NCBI GenBank assembly: GCA_002344345.1
Contig: DDTL01000037.1
Span: 1-19,372, forward strand
Source of the DNA: Saprospiraceae bacterium UBA2365
GTDB taxonomy: Bacteria; Bacteroidota; Bacteroidia; Chitinophagales; Saprospiraceae
DNA length: 19,372 nucleotides
Direction of reading: 5' to 3'
A program made the position numbers and the translations under genes. Every line of letters begins with the position of its first letter. Within the stretch, counting starts at the first letter, position 1. The notes beneath the pieces are model-generated. The model saw only the letters and a list, made by a program, of their open reading frames with translations, did not search any database and had not been told where the DNA came from. Positions 1-6,681 of the stretch are shown here, one piece after another.

Positions 1-64
1 TGTTAGTCTCTTTGAATTGAGCGTGTACTTTGAGCAAAAGACACCAAATTTGTCCTGGAATCTT

Positions 65-98
65 AGGTTTTAAACCTTGGTATAAATCATTAGCTAAT
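65..98. promoter_or_regulatory. Possible operator palindromes upstream of the permease-ribokinase operon
   Basis: Two short palindromes lie 60-95 bases upstream of the permease start. AGGTTT-T-AAACCT occupies 65-77 and the perfect palindrome ATTAGCTAAT occupies 89-98. Their symmetry and spacing could fit a repressor or activator site for a sugar operon, but no regulator gene is in view and AT-rich intergenic DNA produces such palindromes by chance. I see no clear TAnnTTTG promoter in this leader. Confidence 0.2.
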
Positions 99-158
99 AG
101 ACTTAAGGCTAAAAGACTATTGAGCTAAACAATTACGAAATAATTAAACACTAAAACT

Positions 159-1157
159 ATGTATATTGTAGAATCTTACTCCATTGCCATTTTATTTTGC
201 ATTATTACCATGTTTTGCTGGGGATCATGGGCCAATACACAAAAACTTTCCGGAAAAGCCTGGCCATTTCAATTGTTTTACTGGGATTATGTCATAGGGA
301 TTGTTTTGACGACCCTTTTACTGGCATTTACCATGGGCTCATTCGGTACTTCCGGACGCGGATTTATTGAAGACCTTTCACAAGCAGAGATGAGCAGTCT
401 GGGTTTGGCATTTTTGGGAGGTATAATTTTTAACCTTGCCAATTTATTATTGGTCATTGCCATCGATTTGACCGGAATGGCGATCGCTTTTCCCATTGGC
501 ATAGGCATCGCACTTATACAGGGTGTTTTGCTAAATTATCTCAATAAACCAGAAGGCGATCCCATACTTATTTTTGGTGGCGTAACTTTGGTATCATTAG
601 CCATTATTCTGGATGCGATAGCTTATAAAAAGGTTAGCACAGTTGAAAAAAAGACACCCTTAAAAGGCATATTGATTTCACTTGCTGCCGGTATCCTGAT
701 GGGATTTTTCTATAAATATGTTGCCCAATCCATGGCGGCAGACTTTTCAGTTCCCGAAGCCGGCAAATTGACGCCCTATACTGCGCTGGTGATATTCAGT
801 ATCGGAGTATTTATTTCCAACTTTGTGTTTAACACCGTCAATATGTATAAACCTATATCCGGCATAAAAGTTACCTATAGCCAGTATTTTAAAACAGGTT
901 CACTCAAACTGCATTCCATCGGTATGCTGGGCGGATTGATCTGGGGTATCGGAATGTCGTTCAATATCATCGCTTCAGCGGTGGCAAGTCCTGCCATTGC
1001 TTATGGTTTGGGCCAGGGTGCAACGATGATTGCTGCTTTATGGGGTGTATTTGTATGGAAAGAGTTCAAAAATGGGCCCAAAGGCACCAATTTGTTGCTC
1101 ACTTTCATGTTTATATTATTCATTCTTGGTTTGGCATTACTCATTTTGGCAAAATAG
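159..1157 (+). CDS. DMT-superfamily sugar/nucleoside-type permease
   Basis: This 332-residue, almost entirely hydrophobic protein has about ten predicted membrane helices. It begins with a WGSWANTQK-containing first helix and a second helix carrying FYWDY, features that resemble the GRP/RbsU sugar-transporter and ureide-permease branches of the drug/metabolite transporter superfamily. Glycine-rich helices (around residues 85-125 and 255-300) and a short basic cytoplasmic loop near the middle (residues 155-168) fit the duplicated 5+5 helix plan. The stop codon is only 3 bases before the ribokinase start, so the two genes are almost certainly co-transcribed. The substrate is therefore inferred to be ribose or another pentose, possibly from nucleoside salvage. 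The ATG at 159 follows an A-rich leader (aacactaaaact) typical of Bacteroidota starts. Family membership is fairly secure; the substrate rests on context only. Confidence 0.85.
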   Translation: MYIVESYSIAILFCIITMFCWGSWANTQKLSGKAWPFQLFYWDYVIGIVLTTLLLAFTMGSFGTSGRGFIEDLSQAEMSSLGLAFLGGIIFNLANLLLVIAIDLTGMAIAFPIGIGIALIQGVLLNYLNKPEGDPILIFGGVTLVSLAIILDAIAYKKVSTVEKKTPLKGILISLAAGILMGFFYKYVAQSMAADFSVPEAGKLTPYTALVIFSIGVFISNFVFNTVNMYKPISGIKVTYSQYFKTGSLKLHSIGMLGGLIWGIGMSFNIIASAVASPAIAYGLGQGATMIAALWGVFVWKEFKNGPKGTNLLLTFMFILFILGLALLILAK

Positions 1158-1160
1158 CTT

Positions 1161-2087
1161 ATGGAAAGGAAACGGAATAAAATTGTTGTTATAGGCAGCG
1201 TAAATACCGATATGATCATTAAATCGGCCAGATTGCCTAAGCCTGGCGAAACCATTTTGGGCGGTGTATTCTCCATAGTACAGGGAGGAAAAGGAGCCAA
1301 TCAGGCAGTGGCTGCCGCAAAAGCAGGTGGGAATACTACATTTATAGCCCGTGTGGGCGATGATGGCTTTGGCGAAACTGCTATCAATAGCTATCAATTA
1401 GCAGGTATTTGCACCGATTTCATTATAAAAGATAAAACTTTTCCTACGGGTGTAGCACTGATCAATGTTTCTGAACAAGGTGAAAACAGCATTTCAGTGG
1501 CTTCAGGTGCTAATGCAATGCTGTCGGTTGAGGATATCACTGCCTGTCGCGATTCGATCCGTTCTGCAGGTATTTTGCTTATGCAACTGGAAACGCCCAT
1601 TGATACCATTCATTTCGCAGCAGGTTTGGCTAAATCAAACAATGTAACCGTCATACTGAATCCAGCACCGGCACAAAAACTACCGGATAATTTGTTGGCA
1701 CAGGTAGATATTCTTACACCCAACGAAACAGAAACAGAGATTCTGACAGGAATTTTGCCAGATACAGAAGAAAATATAAAAAAAGCATGTGATTTGCTAA
1801 GAGAAAAAGGGATTAAAACCATTATCATTACCCTTGGAGCAAAAGGTGTGTATCATTCCGAAATTGGATTTGTAAAGGGCTTTAGAGTGGATGCAATAGA
1901 TACCACAGCAGCCGGAGATGTTTTTAACGGCGCTTTTGCAGTGGCTTTATCTCAGGGTAAAGGTCATCTTGAAAGCATTGTTTTTGCCAACGCGGCGGCT
2001 GCGCTGTCAGTTCAAAAACTTGGCGCACAGAGCTCTATTCCTTCCATATCTGAAATAGATAAATTTATCATGGAATGGGAGAATTGA
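1161..2087 (+). CDS. rbsK: Ribokinase (PfkB family)
   Basis: This 308-residue protein has the usual ribokinase length and would phosphorylate D-ribose to ribose-5-phosphate with ATP in the cytoplasm. The N-terminal strand carries GSVNTDM (residues 12-18), the sugar-binding segment GGKGANQA is at 42-49, NPAP is at 167-170, and the anion-hole/catalytic signature DTTAAGD is at 247-253 with the presumed base Asp253. The DTTAAGD variant, followed by FNGA, is the form I recall for ribokinase itself, which favours RbsK over fructokinase or adenosine kinase. It starts 3 bases after the upstream permease stop, giving an import-and-phosphorylate operon. No pyranase (RbsD) or nucleoside hydrolase is visible nearby. 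No hairpin terminator follows; a MITE-like element begins 29 bases after the stop. Confidence 0.93.
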   Translation: MERKRNKIVVIGSVNTDMIIKSARLPKPGETILGGVFSIVQGGKGANQAVAAAKAGGNTTFIARVGDDGFGETAINSYQLAGICTDFIIKDKTFPTGVALINVSEQGENSISVASGANAMLSVEDITACRDSIRSAGILLMQLETPIDTIHFAAGLAKSNNVTVILNPAPAQKLPDNLLAQVDILTPNETETEILTGILPDTEENIKKACDLLREKGIKTIIITLGAKGVYHSEIGFVKGFRVDAIDTTAAGDVFNGAFAVALSQGKGHLESIVFANAAAALSVQKLGAQSSIPSISEIDKFIMEWEN

Positions 2088-2116
2088 ATTTCTGGTAAAG
2101 TCTGAAGGCATAAATA

Positions 2117-2310
2117 TTGCATCTTCTCCGAAAAGTCTTTGCCCCCTAAATCCCTACTGATGTTTTCAGTCAGTACCGGCACTGACGGTTTCATTCAGTT
2201 CATGCACTGACGTTTTCATTTAGTTCATGCACTGACGTTTTCAGTCAGTACAGGCACTGACGTTTTCAGTCATTACAAGCCTAAAATTGGACTTTTCGAA
2301 ATAGACTCAA
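2117..2310 (+). mobile_element. MITE-like element, copy 1 (expanded by 25-bp tandem repeats)
   Basis: This is a 194-bp non-coding element bounded by inverted repeats of about 21 bp. The left end contains CTCCGAAAAGTC (2126-2137) and the right end GACTTTTCGAAATAGACTCA begins at 2290. The right end reads TTGAGTCTATTTCGAAAAGT on the other strand. After the left end comes a conserved core (TTTGCCCCCTAAATCCCTAC, 2138-2157) that also occurs in the copies at 11338-11420 and, inverted, 18987-19179. The interior is a 25-bp repeat array. The flanking dinucleotide is TA on both sides, which might be a short target duplication. The element fills most of the gap between rbsK and the next gene and ends only 31 bases before that gene's ATG, so it may supply or disrupt regulatory sequence. 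Confidence 0.75.
2155..2279 (+). repeat. Five tandem 25-bp repeats inside MITE copy 1
   Basis: There are five consecutive 25-base units, at 2155-2179, 2180-2204, 2205-2229, 2230-2254 and 2255-2279. The consensus begins CACTGACGTTTTCAGTCAGT and ends in a variable ACAGG/TCATG pentamer. Each unit contains ACTGA and TCAGT separated by five bases, so each can form a small hairpin. Units 2 and 3 share variants (a T-rich centre and a TCATG end), which suggests stepwise duplication. The other two MITE copies carry only about one unit. Confidence 0.9.
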
Positions 2311-2341
2311 TATTTTATTTACATAATCAGCAGCATAAAAA

Positions 2342-3871
2342 ATGAAATCGACTTTATTATTTATGACAATTTTATTGGGTGCAACTGGATCTTTTTCACA
2401 GACACAATGGTCTAAAATCTCCGAATCGCCTGTTCTTTCCATGGATCCGGCATCAGGTATGTGGGGCGCATATGGACAACCAACGGTCATTCAGCATAAC
2501 GATACCTTAAAAATGTGGTATGGGGTCGCTGAAGGTGCTGACCCTTATGATCACGTTCCAAAAGGCAGGATCCATTTTGCCTGGTCATTGGATGGGTTGA
2601 GCTGGCAAAAATATGGAACAAGTCCGGTTCTGGATGTTGGTGAACCCGGAGCATGGGACGGACAATGGCTGGATACACCGGAAATCCTTTGGGACGGAAC
2701 TGAATTCAAGCTTTATTATTATGGTGATTCAACGTATCAGCAAGGCCAGGGCAATACGGCCATCGGACTTGCAACTTCTCCGGATGGAATCCATTGGGAA
2801 AGGCAGGGAAAAGTGATGCAAAAAGGCGGTTCAGGCGAATGGGATGCCAGATACATCGAATCACCTGCGGCATATTTTGATAAAAATTCAGGGGTATATG
2901 CTTTGTGGTACATGGGTATGGATGAAGTAGGGTGGGTCAAAATGGGTCTTGCCATTTCTGCTGATGGATATGCATGGATGAAAAACCCATCAAATCCTGT
3001 GATGTCAGTAGGTACATATCCATCCTGGAATGATATTGCAGTTGCTGTGCCTGCTGTAATCCAAACAGATAGTGTTTTTGAAATGTGGTATAGCGGGGTC
3101 AGTTATGATCACGGCCAATATGATACCGCAAGGATAGGTTACGCTGTATCGCTCAACGGCATAGACTGGATTCAGTATCCAGAAAATCCGGTCTTGGCTC
3201 CTACGCCCGAAGATCATTCCAGTTATTGGTCGGTAGATGTGATTTGGGATGAAAAGGCGAAAGAATATAAAATGTATTATGAAGATTTCTGGCAATATGG
3301 TAATCCTCAAAATCCGAATAAAGTGAATGCGATATTTGTTGCTACGGCACCAAGGGATGTTTTGTTTTCTGATCAATGCCAGGTGTCGGCAAGCCGGGAT
3401 ACCATCATATCGGGAAGTGGATCAGTTCAGCTATGGGCAACCGGAGGCACTGATTATCAATGGTATCCTGCGGATGGTTTGAGCGATCCTCATATTTCAA
3501 ATCCAATGGCGCATCCTGAAGTTACCACCATGTACAAAGTGTTGATAGTAAGTGAATCGTGTATCACCCTTGATTCGGTTATAATAACTGTTCAGCCTTC
3601 GGGACTCAATGAGGAAAAATCCATTGACCGGAATTCTGTAAAGGTATATCCCAATCCATTCTCAAATGCAGGTACTTTTGAAATGGAGCATTGGAGCGTT
3701 GAACCCTGCTTTTTAACCATCCTTGATTTTTTTGGCAATGAAATGATGCGTATGGAATTGAAAGATAAGAAGACAGAAATATCGGGAAAAGATCTGTTGA
3801 AAGGTATGTATTTTTTTCATTTGGTCAAAAATGGTAATAAGGTGAATTCGGGGAAATTCATAGTATATTGA
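2342..3871 (+). CDS. Secreted five-bladed beta-propeller, glycosidase-like protein with T9SS sorting domain
   Basis: This 509-residue exported protein starts with a signal peptide (residues 1-20, ending FSQ). Residues about 25-340 form a propeller of the GH43/GH32/GH130-like type. Four blades carry the repeated motif S-x-D/N-G-x-x-W (82-88, 146-152, 206-212, 270-276), and conserved WY/YY and WD segments recur between them. Residues about 347-418 look like an Ig/PKD-type domain. Residues about 432-509 form a type A T9SS sorting domain with the typical VYPNPF start (435-440), a DFFGN-like middle and KGMYFFHLVKNGNKVNSGKF near the end. The protein should cross the outer membrane through the type IX machinery and be released or anchored at the surface. 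I could not confirm catalytic acids, so carbohydrate binding or hydrolysis is inferred from the fold. A MITE ends 31 bases upstream. Confidence 0.85.
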   Translation: MKSTLLFMTILLGATGSFSQTQWSKISESPVLSMDPASGMWGAYGQPTVIQHNDTLKMWYGVAEGADPYDHVPKGRIHFAWSLDGLSWQKYGTSPVLDVGEPGAWDGQWLDTPEILWDGTEFKLYYYGDSTYQQGQGNTAIGLATSPDGIHWERQGKVMQKGGSGEWDARYIESPAAYFDKNSGVYALWYMGMDEVGWVKMGLAISADGYAWMKNPSNPVMSVGTYPSWNDIAVAVPAVIQTDSVFEMWYSGVSYDHGQYDTARIGYAVSLNGIDWIQYPENPVLAPTPEDHSSYWSVDVIWDEKAKEYKMYYEDFWQYGNPQNPNKVNAIFVATAPRDVLFSDQCQVSASRDTIISGSGSVQLWATGGTDYQWYPADGLSDPHISNPMAHPEVTTMYKVLIVSESCITLDSVIITVQPSGLNEEKSIDRNSVKVYPNPFSNAGTFEMEHWSVEPCFLTILDFFGNEMMRMELKDKKTEISGKDLLKGMYFFHLVKNGNKVNSGKFIVY

Positions 3872-3904
3872 TGTTGCCTGTTTCAACTTTTGTCTGACCC
3901 GAAT

Positions 3905-3916
3905 TATTTCGAAATA
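3905..3916. repeat. 12-bp perfect palindrome between convergent genes
   Basis: TATTTCGAAATA lies in the 79-bp gap where the T9SS cargo gene and the antiporter gene converge. It has no loop and no adjoining T-run, so it is not a convincing intrinsic terminator. No better terminator is visible in this gap. Confidence 0.3.
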
Positions 3917-3950
3917 CTTCTCACTTAATGGAATAGGGATTTAGTCTATA

Positions 3951-5933
3951 CTATTGGATCATCTTATAGAACTGCAGGATATGGTCCTGGTCACCCAAAA
4001 TATATAATTTGTCATGCTGTAAAATACGTTCTTCCGGCGTGATGTTGAAAATCATCTGGTCTTCCCGCTGTATGGAAACCAGTGTGATGCCGAATTTTGC
4101 CCTCAATTGTATTTCACCGATGCTGTGACCGACAAAACGACCGCTATCCTGATTTACTGTCAGACAGGTGACATGAAAGTCCTGGAGCCGTTTCAGACCG
4201 ACCGTCTTAGGCAGCTTACGACGGCTGGCAAATAGGTTGTAGTTGTCAGCACGAGCGAGCTTAATGATGTGCTCAATTTCCTCTTCAGGCACCAGGAAAC
4301 TATGAAGAACGGAAGAAAAGATTTTTACGGAAGTCTCAAATTCTTCCGGTATTACCTCGTCAGCACCCAAAGCCAATAGTTCTTCGATTTCATTTACATA
4401 TCGTGTCCGTATGATCAGAAAGACCGATTTAGAGTGATTTCTCACTTTTCTTATGATTTCCTTTGTGTTGATCAGATCAGAAATTGCCACTACCACGACG
4501 CTGGCCCGATGAACAGCTGCTACATCCAGTATGTGTTCGTTCGTCGCGTCACCAAAAATGACCGGATTACCCTTTTCTTTTTCCTCTATCACGATTTTCG
4601 GATCCAGCTCAATGACGACAAACGGAATGTCAGAGTGCCTTGCTGCCTTAGCCAGATTGGATCCGTTCAACCCGCAACCAATGATCACCAGATGGTTCTC
4701 AAGGTCAGCGAGATAAGCGCCCGTTTCGGCATCTGCACCTTGTGTGCCTTGCATGGTATTCTTTAAAAACCGGACTCTTGAAACACTTTGAACGGCAATT
4801 TTTTCCGCAAAAATGATCACAAAAGGCGTTAAAAGCATAGAAACGATGGATACAGCAAGGAAGTATTGATTGGTTTGGGTATCCAAAAGTTGGTGATCCA
4901 GACCAACTTTGGATAAAATGAAAGCAAATTCTCCTACCTGAAACAATGAAATTCCGGTGATGATGGCGGATTGTGGCGGATATCTGAGTATGAGGATGGC
5001 TGTGGTAGCAATCGCTGCCTTGATGATCGCCACTGCAATGATGATCAGCATGATAACCAGGAAATTATTGAAGAAAAACTCAATATCCAGCAACATACCT
5101 ACAGAGATAAAAAATATGCTTGTAAACAGCTCTTTAAATGGTAGGATGATACCTGTCGCCTGATGGCTGTATTCGGATTCGGAGATGATCAGTCCTGCAA
5201 GGAACGCTCCCAAAGCAAGAGACAATCCAGCCTGAGAAGTCAGAAATGCCACCATAAAGCAAATAAATATGGTCGCAATTAAAAATAATTCCTTGCTTTT
5301 GGTCTGAACGATGGAATACATCAATTTTGGCACCAGGTACCTTGCACTCAGGATGGTCAGGATAACAACAATCAAAGTTTTAATGAGCAAAGTTGTAATT
5401 TCTATCCCAATGTTGTCGCTTTTACCGGCCATCAGTGGCGTCAATAACATCATCGGCACCACGATGATATCCTGGAAAATAAGTATGGCTAGTGCATTTC
5501 TGCCGTGTGGTAAAGAGATCTCATGCCTGTCTTGCAGAATTTTCAGCACTACCGCAGTACTTGAAAGCGAGAAGAGGAATCCAACAAAAACGGCTTCCTG
5601 GATTTGGTTTCCCATCAGAAAATAGGCGGCTCCTGTTACCAGAACCGTGATGCCTACCTGAAAAAATCCGCCTATAAATACGGTTTTTCGGATCGAGATC
5701 AGATGTTTGAGAGAAAGTTCCATACCTATGACAAACAACAGCAGAATGACACCGATTTCGGACAGGATCTCCACTTCATTAACGTCTATCAATCCCAAAC
5801 CACCCGGGCCGATGATCAGACCTGTCATCAAAAATCCCAAAATGGAAGGCAACCTGAGTTTTTGAAGTAAAAACACAACCAGCGCTGAAAATCCGAAAAG
5901 TATCAGTAACTCCTGTAATATAGGTAAATGCAT
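3951..5933 (-). CDS. CPA2-family monovalent cation:proton antiporter with RCK (TrkA-N/TrkA-C) domains
   Basis: This 660-residue inner-membrane protein resembles KefB/KefC/YbaL. Residues 1-380 contain about 12-13 membrane helices. They include the family motifs FQDI (153-156, with the acidic residue expected in the ion path), SEYSH (253-257) and PFKELFTSIFFISVGM (265-280). Residues 413-530 form a TrkA-N/RCK Rossmann domain with GCGLNG (419-424) and the acidic residue of IELD (442) that usually contacts the nucleotide ribose. Residues about 575-655 form a TrkA-C domain. It should exchange K+ or Na+ for H+ under nucleotide or ligand control. It is the only minus-strand gene here and stands alone, with no KefF/KefG-like ancillary gene beside it. 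The ion and the regulating ligand cannot be read from the sequence. Confidence 0.93.
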   Translation of the reverse strand: MHLPILQELLILFGFSALVVFLLQKLRLPSILGFLMTGLIIGPGGLGLIDVNEVEILSEIGVILLLFVIGMELSLKHLISIRKTVFIGGFFQVGITVLVTGAAYFLMGNQIQEAVFVGFLFSLSSTAVVLKILQDRHEISLPHGRNALAILIFQDIIVVPMMLLTPLMAGKSDNIGIEITTLLIKTLIVVILTILSARYLVPKLMYSIVQTKSKELFLIATIFICFMVAFLTSQAGLSLALGAFLAGLIISESEYSHQATGIILPFKELFTSIFFISVGMLLDIEFFFNNFLVIMLIIIAVAIIKAAIATTAILILRYPPQSAIITGISLFQVGEFAFILSKVGLDHQLLDTQTNQYFLAVSIVSMLLTPFVIIFAEKIAVQSVSRVRFLKNTMQGTQGADAETGAYLADLENHLVIIGCGLNGSNLAKAARHSDIPFVVIELDPKIVIEEKEKGNPVIFGDATNEHILDVAAVHRASVVVVAISDLINTKEIIRKVRNHSKSVFLIIRTRYVNEIEELLALGADEVIPEEFETSVKIFSSVLHSFLVPEEEIEHIIKLARADNYNLFASRRKLPKTVGLKRLQDFHVTCLTVNQDSGRFVGHSIGEIQLRAKFGITLVSIQREDQMIFNITPEERILQHDKLYILGDQDHILQFYKMIQ

Positions 5934-6681
5934 ACTATTTGTTTTGCTGTTTCACTTCGCACAAAAAAAACGATCTGTCGTTTATTCCTACTACTGTAGA
6001 TAGAATGAGAACTGGATTCAGAATATACAATTTATCCTTTATATTGTTGCGAATGTAAGAAAAAAAATGGAATGGCAGCGTTTTGAGTCTATTAAACCTC
6101 AGATATTCGGGTGTTCCATCAAAAGAATTGTATATTTTTTCAATGGATCGTTCAATGTGTATAGCATCAGTTCATGATGTTTATTGCTGTGTTGTATTAG
6201 CAATGAATTGCCGGCTGCTTTAGCTGTCAGATATTTTGCAGATATGGCATGGGCTTTAGCCAAAAACAGCTTAGCATCAGGCTAAAGCCTGGCTTATTAT
6301 TTCTACAGCATCCACCACATAAATAAGGGGACCGCAATTGAACAAATGCGTCAAAAATAACTTAACATAACGCTAATTTTGTGCTTGTTTTCTTTTTGGG
6401 AAATACCGGATTATTTTGTCACTCATTTTTCAGGGGATCATTTGCAGGAAGGATCATAACGGACAAGCAGAAAAAATCGTCTTAAATGAATTTAATATAA
6501 AGAAATCTCATACATTTAAATGAGCATATATGAATGTTATACCTTATTCAATAATAGTTTTTAGATTTGATTTTTGCCGGACCAATTAGAAATGATCACA
6601 ATCAACTGAGCGGTTTTACCAGTGTGAAACTGCTGATTTTAACAAAGATTCTGTTTAGGCAATACGAACTAAAAATTATGT
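5934..6681. other. 748-bp divergent intergenic region
   Basis: This gap lies between the divergently transcribed antiporter and PHP-glycosyltransferase genes. I found no credible ORF or RNA gene. It holds the inverted repeat at 6252-6289 and the 10-bp palindrome CATTTAAATG at 6513-6522. A Bacteroidota-like -7 motif TAGATTTG sits at 6562-6569 but lacks a -33 partner and lies 112 bases from the start. No TAnnTTTG motif was found upstream of the antiporter. TTGAGTCTATT around 6083 resembles the outer tip of the MITE ends, but the match stops there. Confidence 0.6.
6252..6289. repeat. 10-bp inverted repeat (REP-like hairpin)
   Basis: GGCTTTAGCC (6252-6261) and its exact reverse complement GGCTAAAGCC (6280-6289) are separated by 18 bases. 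There is no T-run, and the nearest gene end is far away, so it is not a terminator. GGCTTTAGCC-type palindromes are, as I recall, scattered in Bacteroidota intergenic regions, so this may be a REP-type element. Confidence 0.6.

Noticed and set aside
2155..2279. CRISPR array
   Set aside because: The 25-bp units are directly abutting with no unique spacers, and no cas gene is near. It is a tandem repeat inside a MITE-like element.
6083..6095. A fourth MITE end (TTGAGTCTATT)
   Set aside because: Only the outer 9-11 bases match; the CCGAAAAGTC part, the core and a partner end are absent. The same holds for TTGAGTC near 10959.
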